This document shows positions 25,582 through 34,316 of a DNA stretch of 64,000 nt, in pieces. A program made the position numbers and the translations under genes. The stretch is from the NCBI GenBank assembly GCA_964418745.1, contig CAYQMX010000030.1, positions 23,015 to 87,014 on the forward strand. The letters run 5' to 3'. The stretch's first letter is position 1. Each line of letters begins with the position of its first letter. Origin of the DNA: Scleromatobacter sp964418745. Lineage in GTDB: Bacteria; Pseudomonadota; Gammaproteobacteria; Burkholderiales; Burkholderiaceae_C. The notes below the pieces were generated by a model, which worked only from the letters and a program-made list of their open reading frames with translations, was not told the origin of the DNA and searched no databases.

Positions 25582-25750
25582 GGGTGCTTCCTTGTGGAGG
25601 TGAGCGTTGTGCGCGCTGGGGGCGGGGGCGCTGCGACCCGTTGCGGTGCCAGGAACCGGCGCCGCATGCAGTGTCAACGCGGGCGGTGACGCCGGGTTGA
25701 CCCGGTTGGCGCGCGCGGCCGGCATTCATGCAGGCGACGTGCAGTGGTTC

Positions 25751-26803
25751 TCAGGCGTGTTGTATGTCCGCCAGTATGCGGGTGACCAGCGTCTCGCACC
25801 AGTGAGCATTGGTAAAACGCTGCGCCTCGGGGCTGGCCAGGAACTCGCGGATGCCGTGCTGGTACATCGCAAAGTGGCCGGCGTCGATGCGCTCGATGGC
25901 GGCCAGCATCTCGTGCGGCGTCGCGAACTGGTCGCCGTCGATGTAGCAGTCCTCGGGAATCGGCGGCTTTGCGTGGGTGGTGCCGATGTAGACGGGCACG
26001 CAGCCGCTGGTCAGGCAGTCGAAGATCTTCTCGCTCAGGTAGCCGGGACTGCCGCGCGAGTTCTCGTAGCAGATCGAGAAGCGGGCCCGGTCCAGGATCT
26101 CTTGCTTGCGGTCTATCGTGCCGCGCCAGCTCGGGAAGGCCGGCGCCGCATCGGGTCGCAGGCGGCGCTTCCATTCGTTGAGCCGCTTGGCGACGCGGCC
26201 CAGGTGGCCGGGCTCGACCGCGGGAATGTCCCAGCCGTGGCCGAACAGGGCGAAGCGGTCGGGCGCGTTGTCCTCGAAGAAGCGGATCGCCTCGACGCGG
26301 CGGTGGTGCAGGTTGCGCGGATGCGGGTGCAGCAAGGCCTTGTTGGAGGCGATCAGCACGCAGAACAGGTCGCGCTCCTTGAAGTCGGGCACGGCGCGCA
26401 GCGTCAGGTCGTTCGGGTAGTCGAGCGCGATCACGTGCTCGCCGTCGATCAGTTCCTCGTTGCTGGTGAACAGCTTGCGGTAGCGCGCCAGCTCGACCAG
26501 GTTGCCGTTGATCGGCCGCACGATCGGGTCTTCGTAGAGGTAGGCGTAGCTGAACGGGTGCTCGACGCGGCGCTGCGCGTTCAGGTGCAGCTCGAAGTCA
26601 ACCTCGCGGCCGGCGTTGACGTCGCGCGTGTTGAGCTCGACGCCTTCGACCGCGAAGCGCTCCCGCAACTGGCGCCAGGGCAGGAAGAAGTCGCCGCCGT
26701 TGGGGCCGGCACCGGGGCGGAACGGCTCGTTGGCGCGCAGGCGGTTGACCACCAGCGTCGCGTAGCGCATCGGCGCGAGGATGGTCGACGGCGGCCCGCT
26801 CAC
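25751..26803 (-). CDS. GT10-family glycosyltransferase, alpha-1,3-fucosyltransferase-like
   Basis: 350 aa from a GTG at 26803, which overlaps the upstream stop (GTGA); an ATG at 26770 would give 339 aa and the start is uncertain. The C-terminal donor-binding motif of GT10 is clear: ARFSICYENSRGSPGYLSEK followed by IFDCLTSGCVPVYIG. These enzymes move fucose, or a related 6-deoxyhexose, from GDP-sugar to a glycan. Last of four glycosyltransferase genes behind lapB, so an LPS or surface-glycan target is likely. No GDP-fucose synthesis genes are in the window. Confidence 0.82.
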   Translation of the reverse strand: MSGPPSTILAPMRYATLVVNRLRANEPFRPGAGPNGGDFFLPWRQLRERFAVEGVELNTRDVNAGREVDFELHLNAQRRVEHPFSYAYLYEDPIVRPINGNLVELARYRKLFTSNEELIDGEHVIALDYPNDLTLRAVPDFKERDLFCVLIASNKALLHPHPRNLHHRRVEAIRFFEDNAPDRFALFGHGWDIPAVEPGHLGRVAKRLNEWKRRLRPDAAPAFPSWRGTIDRKQEILDRARFSICYENSRGSPGYLSEKIFDCLTSGCVPVYIGTTHAKPPIPEDCYIDGDQFATPHEMLAAIERIDAGHFAMYQHGIREFLASPEAQRFTNAHWCETLVTRILADIQHA

Positions 26804-27720
26804 GTGAGCGGGCCCTCGCAGGCCTTGAGCAGCCCGCTGTAGATCGAGGTGGGCGCCGGCACTGTCTTCCAGTTGTTGTGCCAGTGGATCGCGAGGTGGC
26901 GCTCGGTGGCCAGTGCGTGCAGGTCCAGCGCGAGGTTGTCGCGCGGGCCGAAGAAGCGCGCGGTGTCCTTGTACAGCAGCGAGGTCGGGTCCCACAGCGG
27001 GTCGAACATCCGGGCCGGATGCACCACCACGCCCAGTTCGGTGCAGACGTGGTCGGCGAACAGGATCCAGGGCAGGAAGTTCTCGAGTTCGTTGCCCTTG
27101 CGGGTGAGCGCGGTGCTCCAGCTGCGGTTGGGCAGGTACAGGATCGCCGAGTTGGCGAACGGCAGCGTCTCCCAGCGGTAGGCCCAGGCCTTGTCGCCGC
27201 AGTGGAGGGTCAGGTCGCTGGTGAAGCAGACATCCAGGTCCACGTAGAGGCAGGCTTCCGGGTAGTGCTCCAGCGCGATCAGGCAGCGCGCCAGGTCGCC
27301 GCGGTAGGCCTTGTTGCGGCTGAAGCCGCCGAACAGCATCGAGGAGTGCTTGTAGGTGAGGCCGAACTGCGGGTGCTCCCACGCGTTGCGGCGCGCCCAT
27401 TGCGGCGCGAGCTTGCGGTGCACGGCGCTGCCCAGCTTGCGCAGGCGGGCATGGCGGTCGTAGCGGGCCACCGGCTTGGCGCTGACGTGCTTCTCGATCA
27501 GCCGGTTCAGCGAGAAGGCACGCACCGCGATGCGTGGGTGCGACTTGATCCACTGCAGCTGCGGTGCCGCGATGGCGCTGGCGTCGTCCTCGTCCAGCCA
27601 CAGCTCGTAGCGCGAGTCCGGGTGCTGGCGCAGGAAGCTGCGGAAGTGCAGTTCGGTCACGGCGGGCAGCTGGCCCGACCAGTAGCCGAAGAACGTGACG
27701 GGTGCGGAGGTGGTCGCCAT
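26800..27720 (-). CDS. Glycosyltransferase with a DXD motif (sugar-transferase-like)
   Basis: 306 aa. Starts FFGYWSGQLPAVTELHFRSF, a typical N-terminus for GT32-like enzymes, and carries the metal-binding DXD in ACLYVDLDVCF at about residue 160. The C-terminal AIHWHNNWK segment would close the active site. No signal or membrane helix: cytosolic, at the inner membrane face. The ATG at 27720 shares a base with the upstream stop (TGATG). Donor and acceptor cannot be told from sequence. Confidence 0.72.
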   Translation of the reverse strand: MATTSAPVTFFGYWSGQLPAVTELHFRSFLRQHPDSRYELWLDEDDASAIAAPQLQWIKSHPRIAVRAFSLNRLIEKHVSAKPVARYDRHARLRKLGSAVHRKLAPQWARRNAWEHPQFGLTYKHSSMLFGGFSRNKAYRGDLARCLIALEHYPEACLYVDLDVCFTSDLTLHCGDKAWAYRWETLPFANSAILYLPNRSWSTALTRKGNELENFLPWILFADHVCTELGVVVHPARMFDPLWDPTSLLYKDTARFFGPRDNLALDLHALATERHLAIHWHNNWKTVPAPTSIYSGLLKACEGPLT

Positions 27721-28727
27721 CAATGAACCAGGTCGAAGGTCTTGATCAGGATGCGTTCCTTCCAGGTCGCCGGGCGGATCGCCGGGGACTCGGTGCCGTC
27801 GATGGCGGCGCGCACCTGGTCGTAGAAGCGATCCCAGCGGTAGTGGCTGTCGATGGCGTCCTGGCCCTGGCGCTGAGTCTCGCGCAGCTCGGCGTCGGAC
27901 ATCGCCTGCAGCCGCCTGAACACGGGCTCGGCGGCCGCCGGGTCGTTCAGCGGCACGTTGACGATGCCGGCACGGTTCTCGTAGCCGCTCTGCATCGTTA
28001 CCACCGGGATCAGGCCCCAGGCCATGGATTCGAGGATGGTGGTCGGGTTCGCGTCCATCGCGCCGACGGTGATCATGAAGTCGAAATCGGCGACGGCGGC
28101 GCGCGCCTCGGGCCGGGAGAAGTCCATGAAGCCCAGCACGTGCAGGCCCGGGATCTTCTTGCGGCCGCGACCGATCCAGCTGATGTCCACGCTCTCGCAC
28201 TGCTTCTGCAGCTGCGACAGGTAGCCGATGTTCTTGTTGTGCGCCGTGTGGCCGATGTAGACGAACTTGCGCTGGCCCGGCGGGTTGAACTGCGTCTTCA
28301 CGAACGGGAAGAAGGTGCGGTTGACGGCGAGATCCATGTGGCGCATCTTGGGGTGCCAGCGGCGGATCGCCGAGGCCTCGATGCGGTTGAACCAGTAGTT
28401 GCCGGTGATGGCCAGGAACAGGTCGCACTGTTCCATGTGGCGGTCGTAGTAGGCCACCTGGCGCAGGTCATCGGCGTAGGGCGCCATCAGGATGCGGCGC
28501 GCGAAGCCTGGCTGGCTGACCGAGCGGTCGAAGACCGAATCGCGCCGCCAGTGCGGATGGCCCAGCAGCACGTCGCCCGGCTTCGGCTCGATCTTCACCT
28601 TGTCGCGCCAGCCGTAGAAGCGCACGTCGTAGTCGCGCGCCAGCCGGTCGCCCACCTCGTTGCCGATGCAGAAGGGCGACGAGTTGCGGGTGGCGTCACG
28701 CGGATAGACGAAATGGACAGTGGTCAT
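27720..28727 (-). CDS. Glycosyltransferase, GT4/GT-B type
   Basis: 335 aa. The C-terminal Rossmann half has KFVYIGHTAHNKNIGYL and the acidic nucleotide-sugar site in ANPTTILESMAWGLIPVV, where the glutamate of the EX7E-type motif sits. N-terminal half with LLGHPHWRRDSVFDRS. Soluble GT-B fold expected. It overlaps the next gene by one base (TGATG) and lies 120 bases after the preceding transferase gene. Confidence 0.75.
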   Translation of the reverse strand: MTTVHFVYPRDATRNSSPFCIGNEVGDRLARDYDVRFYGWRDKVKIEPKPGDVLLGHPHWRRDSVFDRSVSQPGFARRILMAPYADDLRQVAYYDRHMEQCDLFLAITGNYWFNRIEASAIRRWHPKMRHMDLAVNRTFFPFVKTQFNPPGQRKFVYIGHTAHNKNIGYLSQLQKQCESVDISWIGRGRKKIPGLHVLGFMDFSRPEARAAVADFDFMITVGAMDANPTTILESMAWGLIPVVTMQSGYENRAGIVNVPLNDPAAAEPVFRRLQAMSDAELRETQRQGQDAIDSHYRWDRFYDQVRAAIDGTESPAIRPATWKERILIKTFDLVH

Positions 28728-28847
28728 GGCGGCGGTCGGGGCGCGGCGGACGACGAGGCCGCGCGGATTGCGGGGGGCGCGCGCGACGCGGGACGCACGC
28801 GGTGGGGGCGGACGGCGCGCGAGGGCATCGCGCGTCCCGCGGCGGGG

Positions 28848-29597
28848 CTATTCCTTCCAGTGGTCTGAGATCCAGGGCGAGGCCTTCGCATGGCGCCAGT
28901 TGCCATTGCTGCGGCCCGCCAGGGCGTCGGGCGGGTTCATCACGCCGTGGAAGACGATGATGCGCGCTCCCTGTGGAATCGACGGGGCGACGACATAGTT
29001 GAGCGGAAAGCGTGCGATGCAGTGGTACTTGAAGCTGGCGCACCAGTCGGCTGGCCAGTACTGCAGCTTGCCCTGCTCGTGCAGCACGCCCGAGAGGTAG
29101 GCCTGCTCGTTGCGGTAGCGCGCGCGCATCGCCGCCGACTCGGCGCGGAACTTCGCCAGCACGTCGGCGTGCGCGCCCAGCTGGAAGCGGTAGACCGACG
29201 AGTTGCCGGTGACGCGCCACGGCCGCTTCCAGTCGTGGATGATCAGGAATTCGCCGGGCAGCTCGAAGAACGGCGTGATGTCGTCGACGATCACGATGTC
29301 GATGTCGAGGAACAGCGCGGTGCCGCGCAGGCCGTGCAGGTCGGCCTCGAAGGTGGTCAGCTTCTTCCAGCCCCGCTCGGGCAGGCCGTCTGGCAGCGCC
29401 AGGTCGGGAATGGGCAGGCACACGACCTCGTCGCGGATGCCGGCGCTGGAATCGGTCAGGCACACGAACCTGAAGTCGCCGCGCAGGTGGCGGCGCACCA
29501 TCGCGTACAGGCGGTTGACGTACTCGGGGCCGTACTTGTCGCCCCATTTCATGCACAGGACGTGGCGCTCGCCCTGCGGCGCGGTGGTGGCGGTCAC
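28848..29597 (-). CDS. Putative nucleotide-diphospho-sugar transferase (GT-A)
   Basis: 249 aa. GTG start at 29597 with GAGG 8 bases upstream. A GT-A fold is suggested by HVLCMKWGDKYGPEYVNRLY at the N-terminus and the DXD in ALFLDIDIVIVDDI (about residue 98). The C-terminal segment IIVFHGVMNPPDAL resembles the closing loop of GT8-like enzymes. Twenty-eight bases separate it from lapB, so it is probably in the lap transcript. Confidence 0.72.
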   Translation of the reverse strand: MTATTAPQGERHVLCMKWGDKYGPEYVNRLYAMVRRHLRGDFRFVCLTDSSAGIRDEVVCLPIPDLALPDGLPERGWKKLTTFEADLHGLRGTALFLDIDIVIVDDITPFFELPGEFLIIHDWKRPWRVTGNSSVYRFQLGAHADVLAKFRAESAAMRARYRNEQAYLSGVLHEQGKLQYWPADWCASFKYHCIARFPLNYVVAPSIPQGARIIVFHGVMNPPDALAGRSNGNWRHAKASPWISDHWKE

Positions 29598-29625
29598 GGG
29601 AGCGACCTCGTGGCGGGCATCTGCA

Positions 29626-30798
29626 TCATTGTTCTTCGATCCGCAACGCGGGGTAGCTGTCCCAGCTGAGGCAGCCGGGACATTGCCAGAAATGGCGCTG
29701 GGCCTCGAAGCCGCAGGCCGCGCAGCGGTAGCGCTGCAGCGGCTTGGCGGCGCGCGTGACGGCCGTGCGCACGTCGGCCAGCGACTGTTCGGCCAGCGGC
29801 CCGATGGCCGCGGCCGACGCCGCGATCGCCGGCTGCTGCAGTACCTCGCGCGCGGCCGACAGCGTCGGGTGCGCGTGCAGCATCTCGCGGTAGCGGTTGG
29901 CCGCCACCTCGGGGTCGGTCTCCAGCCGGGCCCAGGCGCTGAGGAAATCCAGGCGCGGCGCGTCGGCCAGCAGCTTCTCGATGGCGGCCTTGGCGTCGGC
30001 CGTGCGGCCGCTGGCCAGCGCCGCGGCGGCGTAGTCGTTGGCCACCAGCGTGAAGCTGGCCGGGTCGCGCCGGCGCAGTTCGTTCCAGGCCTCGAAGGCC
30101 TCGGTCGGCTTGCCCGCCCGCGCCAGGCGCTGGCCCTGCATCACCCACGGCCGTGCCGACGACGCGTCGGCCTTGAGCGCCTGCTGCAGCGACCGCTCGG
30201 CCTCGTCCTGGCGGCCCTGCTCCTCGGCGACCAGCGCCAGCTCGCACCAGTAGTGCGAGATGCGGCGCGCGAACGAGCCGGTGCCGGCGGTCTCGAGCTG
30301 CTGCGCGGTGTCGACCGCCGCGCGCCAGTCGCGCGAGCGCTCGTACAGGTTGAGCAGCGCCAGCCGTGCCTCGGTGTGGTACGCCGTGCCTTCGAGCAGC
30401 TTGTAGGCCGCCTCGGCGCGGTCGAACAGGCCGGCCTTGACGAAGTCCTGTGCCAGCGCGTGCTGCGCGCGCTCGCGTTCGGCCTGCGGCAAGTCGGCGC
30501 GCACGAGCAGGTGCTGGTGCACGCGCACCGAGCGCTCGAACTCGCCGCGGCGGCGGAACAGGTTGCCGAGCGCGAAGTGCAGCTCGGTGGTGTCGGGGTC
30601 GTTCTGCACTGTCTCGATGAACGCGTCGATCGCCTTGTCCTGCTGTTCGTTGAGCAGCAGCGAGAGGCCCTTGTAGTAGGCCTTGGGCGAGTCGCGCGTC
30701 TCGCGCTTGAGCTGGCGCAGGTCGAAACGCGAGCCCAGCCAGCCGAGGATGAAGAACAGCGGCAGGCCCAGCAGCAACCACTGGTATTCAAAGTCCAT
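29626..30798 (-). CDS. lapB: Lipopolysaccharide assembly protein LapB (YciM)
   Basis: 390 aa. N-terminal membrane anchor (WLLLGLPLFFILGWLG), then TPR repeats across residues about 40-340, and a C-terminal rubredoxin-like metal knuckle (YRCAACGF, WQCPGCLSWDSYP). LapB brings FtsH to LpxC and so limits LPS synthesis. Its start lies inside the lapA end (11-base overlap). Followed directly by glycosyltransferases rather than hldE/hldD. Confidence 0.94.
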   Translation of the reverse strand: MDFEYQWLLLGLPLFFILGWLGSRFDLRQLKRETRDSPKAYYKGLSLLLNEQQDKAIDAFIETVQNDPDTTELHFALGNLFRRRGEFERSVRVHQHLLVRADLPQAERERAQHALAQDFVKAGLFDRAEAAYKLLEGTAYHTEARLALLNLYERSRDWRAAVDTAQQLETAGTGSFARRISHYWCELALVAEEQGRQDEAERSLQQALKADASSARPWVMQGQRLARAGKPTEAFEAWNELRRRDPASFTLVANDYAAAALASGRTADAKAAIEKLLADAPRLDFLSAWARLETDPEVAANRYREMLHAHPTLSAAREVLQQPAIAASAAAIGPLAEQSLADVRTAVTRAAKPLQRYRCAACGFEAQRHFWQCPGCLSWDSYPALRIEEQ

Positions 30799-31093
30799 CG
30801 CGCACCACCGTCAGGTCGGGCGCCGCCGGCGCGGTCGGCGTGGCGGCCGGCGTGGGCACGACGGGCACCGTCAGGCGCCGCGCGCGGCGGCGGTGGCGCC
30901 ACCAGCTGGGCGTCATCGCCAGCACGCCGAACACCGTGCCGCAGACGAACGCGGCCAGCACGATGATGACCATGCGCGCCGTCCAGGCGTAGGAGAAGAA
31001 CCAGTTGACCGTGGCCGGCTGCTGGTTGTTGATCGCGAAGGCGACCAGCACGAAGAAGAGAAAGGCCCGCACGAGCCATGTCAGGATGCGCAT
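30788..31093 (-). CDS. lapA: Lipopolysaccharide assembly protein LapA (DUF1049)
   Basis: 101 aa. Two membrane helices (FLFFVLVAFAINNQQPATVN and MVIIVLAAFVCGTVFGVLA) with the conserved NNQQPATVN motif of the family. Works with LapB in LPS assembly control. ATG at 31093; longer in-frame upstream starts cross an unrelated intergenic stretch. Overlaps lapB. It is separated from ihfB, its usual upstream neighbour, by about 3.2 kb of accessory DNA. Confidence 0.92.
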   Translation of the reverse strand: MRILTWLVRAFLFFVLVAFAINNQQPATVNWFFSYAWTARMVIIVLAAFVCGTVFGVLAMTPSWWRHRRRARRLTVPVVPTPAATPTAPAAPDLTVVRDGL

Positions 31094-31310
31094 TGTCTGT
31101 TTCGCGCTGTCGGTGCGCTCTGCGCGGATTCTACGAAGGGTGGAGGCCATTTGCGGCCGGGCACGAATTCTTTGTCGCGCCGTCGGGTTCCAGGCCTCGG
31201 ATCCGCCGGGATTGCGCACGCCGGCCGGTCGAAGTCGGGGGGCACGCCCCGTTCCTGGCCGCCGCGCCGTGTTGCGGCGACACTGCAGCCTGCCGTCCGC
31301 ATCCCCCTCC

Positions 31311-32516
31311 ATGACCCGCCGCAGCCCCGTCCGCAACGCCCGCCTGATCTACACCGGGGTGGCGCTGGCCTCCGGCGGCATCGCCTTCTACGTGCCGCTG
31401 ATGCTGTCGGCCGTCGGCCTGGCCCATTCGGGCCTGTGGGCCGCGGGCATCCTGTTCGGCACCAACCTGGGCCGCCTGGCGGGCTCGCACGTGGCCGGCG
31501 GCCACGGTGCGCTGACGCAGCGCTCGGCGGCCATCGTCGGCAACATCCTGATGGAGGGCGCGGCGCTGTTCAGCATGGCGTTCCTGGCCGCGCCGTGGAT
31601 GCTGGTGGTGGCGGCCACCCTCGCCGGACTGGGCAGCGGCATGTCGTTTCCCGGCATGAAGAACGCCTTGCTGCGGCTGGACGGGCTCGATCCGGCCCGT
31701 GCGTTCGCCGGGCTGTCGATGTCGCTGCGGCTGGGCATGGTGGGCGGCTACCTGGCCGGTGCGCTGGTTGGCGGCAACCACCTGGTGCTGGTGTTCTCGG
31801 TGCTGCTGGCGATGTTCGTGGCCTACGCCGGCTGCATGCGCGTCGTGTTGCGCGACATCGAGTCGGCGCCGGTGCGGGCGCCGGCAGCGGCGCCGGACCC
31901 CACCCGCACGGCGGCTGCCGGCGACGGCGAGCCGGCGCCCCTGGACGTGCGCACGCTGATGGGCTTGAACGCCGTGTTCTGGTTCCTGACGATCCAGCCC
32001 ACCGTCACCATGAGCCTGTACGTGCCGCGCTACGTGCCCGGGCTGCCGGTGTCCACCACCTACTGGGTCACCACCGTGATCGTGCTGGCGCTGCAGATGC
32101 GCGTGACGGCGCTGGCGCACGGCGTCGCCGGCCACCTGCGCTTCCTGCGCGTGGGTTGCCTGTGCATGCTGGCCGCCTTCGGCGCGATGGCCGTCGCCGG
32201 CGGCCACGTGGCGCCGGTGCTGCTGGCCGCGGTGCTGCTGGCGCTGTCGCAGGTGTTCTACGGCCCGTCGTTCGACGTGCTGGTCTCGGGCGATGCGCGC
32301 GCGCGCGGGCTCGACACCGGCCGGACGATGGCGCGCCAGCACTTCTGGCAGAACTTCGGGATGATGACCGGCAGCCTCGCGGCCGGCGCGCTGTTCGACC
32401 TCGGCGTGCGCTGGCGGTGGCCGGCGCTGGCGTGGGTCGTCCTGGCGGCCGGGGCGCTTGTCATGCTCGTCGCGTCGGGCCGGGGGATGCGGCGCCGCGC
32501 CGGGCTGACGCCGTAG
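31311..32516 (+). CDS. Major facilitator superfamily transporter
   Basis: 401 aa with about 11-12 hydrophobic segments in two halves joined by a charged loop (RAPAAAPDPTRTAAAGDGEP, about residue 187). ATG at 31311 precedes RNARLIYTGVALASGGIAFY, the first helix. The substrate is not apparent; layout suggests an exporter or small-molecule permease. It is inserted divergently between lapA and ihfB and runs against the superoperon. Confidence 0.82.
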   Translation: MTRRSPVRNARLIYTGVALASGGIAFYVPLMLSAVGLAHSGLWAAGILFGTNLGRLAGSHVAGGHGALTQRSAAIVGNILMEGAALFSMAFLAAPWMLVVAATLAGLGSGMSFPGMKNALLRLDGLDPARAFAGLSMSLRLGMVGGYLAGALVGGNHLVLVFSVLLAMFVAYAGCMRVVLRDIESAPVRAPAAAPDPTRTAAAGDGEPAPLDVRTLMGLNAVFWFLTIQPTVTMSLYVPRYVPGLPVSTTYWVTTVIVLALQMRVTALAHGVAGHLRFLRVGCLCMLAAFGAMAVAGGHVAPVLLAAVLLALSQVFYGPSFDVLVSGDARARGLDTGRTMARQHFWQNFGMMTGSLAAGALFDLGVRWRWPALAWVVLAAGALVMLVASGRGMRRRAGLTP

Positions 32517-32712
32517 CACCGAGTGGCCGGCCGGGCGCCTCTTGCGGCCGTGTTCCTGGGCGGGCGCGATGCATGGCCAGGGTGTGGAACCTCCGGCAGG
32601 TCAGCGAGGAACTCGACCTGGTAGGTATCCCTTTCGCCCGCCAGCGCCCGCTTGAACGTCTGCGTGACCCGGGCCTCGCTTGCGCGCCGTGACGTCGCGC
32701 ATGAGCGGCCGG

Positions 32713-32847
32713 TCAGGTGAAGAACCAGACGTAGACCAGCGTTGCCGCGGTGATCACCGACACCACCCCGACGGCGGCCAGGAATCCACCTTGGACAAAG
32801 GTGCGGGTGAGTTCGGCCGCCTGCGGCGAAAGATGCGACTTGGACAT
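32713..32847 (-). CDS. 44-residue single-pass membrane protein
   Basis: GGAGG lies 6 bases before the ATG at 32847. The peptide has a short polar N-terminus (MSKSHLSPQAAELTRTF) and one membrane helix (GFLAAVGVVSVITAATLVYV) ending FFT. The strong ribosome site argues that it is real. No family recognised. Confidence 0.55.
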   Translation of the reverse strand: MSKSHLSPQAAELTRTFVQGGFLAAVGVVSVITAATLVYVWFFT

Positions 32848-33121
32848 GGCGCCTCCAACCTCGACGCGTGCCGGCCCGGCGATGCAGACCTGCACCGCGC
32901 ATCGGCTGCACGAAGCCGACCATAGACCTCTGGCCTCGACGCACACAAGCGTCCTCCCGACCGGCGCTTGCGCTGGATCAAGCAGAGGCGCCGTTTGCGG
33001 GCGCGGACATGGCAGGCCGCGTGGCGAGTCGGTCTTGCCGGATGCCGCCGTCGACCCCGGACGCGCCTTGCGAAGCCTGGCGGAAGCCGCGGCGTGCGCC
33101 AGCCCGGCGAGGCCGGGCGCC

Positions 33122-33313
33122 GGTCCCGGTGCCTGACGATGTAGAGGTCCTTGCTGCGGCGGACGTCCTGGACGTTGGCCCCGTCGTAGCCGCCCACCCA
33201 GGGCTTGACGGCCGCGGGATGCTGTACTGCAGCAACGGGATCAGTGGACAGTCCTCCATCGCCAGCCGCGTCGCCTGCGTCATCAGGGACTGGCACCGGC
33301 CCGGGTCGCTGGC
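33122..33313 (-). pseudogene. 3' remnant of an OppA-type peptide ABC transporter substrate-binding protein, frameshifted
   Basis: On the minus strand one frame reads LMTQATRLAMEDCPLIPLLQ YSIPR; the next frame continues KPWVGGYDGANVQDVRRSKD LYIV. Together these match the C-terminal end of SBP_bac_5 periplasmic peptide-binding proteins, with a one-base shift at about 33212. The remaining 450 or so codons, and the permease genes, are missing. It is a scar of a lost transporter. Confidence 0.65.
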
Positions 33314-33353
33314 CTTGTCGACGACCGGTGGTCGCTTGTCGACGGCCTGTCGC
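33314..33353 (-). repeat. Partial copy of the ihfB 3' end (copy 2)
   Basis: CTTGTCGAC, 11 bases, GCTTGTCGACGGCC at 33314-33347 match 34323-34356 inside ihfB at 29 of 34 positions with identical spacing; a further 5 of 6 bases match just beyond. The copies are 1009 bases apart and bracket the PEP-CTERM gene. Confidence 0.55.
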
Positions 33354-33366
33354 GGCGGCGATTCGA

Positions 33367-34080
33367 CTACGGCCTTTGGCAGGTCTCCCTGCCCGGAAGT
33401 GAACGCCTTGCCCGGTGCGCGAGCAGCGCCAGGCACAGGCCGAGCAGCATCAGGCGGGAATTTGCCGGTTCGGGCACGACCCGCACCAGCCAGCTGCCTG
33501 CCCAGGGGTAGTCGACGAAGGTCGCCGACGCGCCGCTGGCGTCGATGGTGTTGATGCCATGGGCCTCGTTCGACTCGAGGCGGACGATATAGGTATAGGA
33601 ATCGGTGTCGGTCCAGACGCCATGCTCCAGGTGCTGGTCGCAGACGCCGGAGGTCCACGCGCCGCAGGGCGTGGGCGCGAGCAGGCCGGCGACCTCGCCC
33701 TCGAAGGTCGCGCCGACCAGGCCGAGCAGTTCATGCCCGACCGCGGCGCTGCCATGCATGCCCGGCAAGGACGTCGGGTTGCTGTAGCCATCCGCGCCCG
33801 TCATGCCCGCCGAGGTCAGCAGGCCCTTGAACTCGTCGAAGGTGGCGTAGCGAAAGCCCAGTCCTCGCCATCCGCCCGCGCCGGCCAGCACCTGGTCGAC
33901 CGACAGGTCTTGCGTGGCCGGCACGTCCAGCCACTGCAAGTCGGTCGACTGGTCTTCGGTCACCAGCGCATCGCCGGTGGTCAGCAGGTCCTTGGCGACG
34001 AGCGGCGACGCGAGTGCGCTGGCCGCGCCCAGCGTGGCCAGCAACGCGGCGCACGCGGATGTCCGGAATGAACGCTTCAT
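33367..34080 (-). CDS. PEP-CTERM sorting-domain protein
   Basis: 237 aa. Signal peptide 1-25 (ACAALLATLGAASALAS), a globular middle (WLDVPATQDLSVDQVLAGAG and LGFRYATFDEFKGLLTSAGM), and a C-terminal sorting signal: VPEPANSRLMLLGLCLALLA followed by HRARR. Exosortase would cleave at PEP and transfer the protein to the outer surface or matrix. Inserted between ihfB and lapA and bracketed by the ihfB-tail repeat. Two cysteines (PCGAW, VCDQH) may pair. Confidence 0.8.
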   Translation of the reverse strand: MKRSFRTSACAALLATLGAASALASPLVAKDLLTTGDALVTEDQSTDLQWLDVPATQDLSVDQVLAGAGGWRGLGFRYATFDEFKGLLTSAGMTGADGYSNPTSLPGMHGSAAVGHELLGLVGATFEGEVAGLLAPTPCGAWTSGVCDQHLEHGVWTDTDSYTYIVRLESNEAHGINTIDASGASATFVDYPWAGSWLVRVVPEPANSRLMLLGLCLALLAHRARRSLPGRETCQRP

Positions 34081-34286
34081 CTTGATTCTCCCTGGTAGTC
34101 GAGGCGATCGTGGCGCCGGGTGCCACGAGGCAGGTCGCCGGCGCGCTCTGCGACGGCGTCCGCGGCACGGACACCTCTCGAACACCCAGTCTCTGCCCCC
34201 GGCATGCGCGGCGATTGAGTCCGCTCAACCGGCGCGGCGGAGGGCTGCGGAGGCCGCGCGCCGTTGGCGGCGCGGTTTCCCAGGAA

Positions 34287-34312
34287 CGAAAAAGGCGCCC
34301 GGAGGCGCCTTT
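34287..34312 (-). terminator. Rho-independent terminator of ihfB
   Basis: Nine-bp perfect stem AAAGGCGCC / GGCGCCTTT (34291-34299, 34304-34312) with a 4-base loop, read on the minus strand into TTTTTCG. It ends the gyrA-to-ihfB superoperon and isolates lapA-lapB. Confidence 0.8.
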
Positions 34313-34316
34313 GGAA

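Larger units (their letters stand above)
32848..33366. other. Gene-poor stretch holding an oppA remnant
   Basis: No intact gene. Bases 33122-33313 retain the end of a peptide-binding-protein gene (separate entry) and 33314-33353 resemble the ihfB tail (separate entry). The rest has no recognisable coding signal. Confidence 0.5.
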
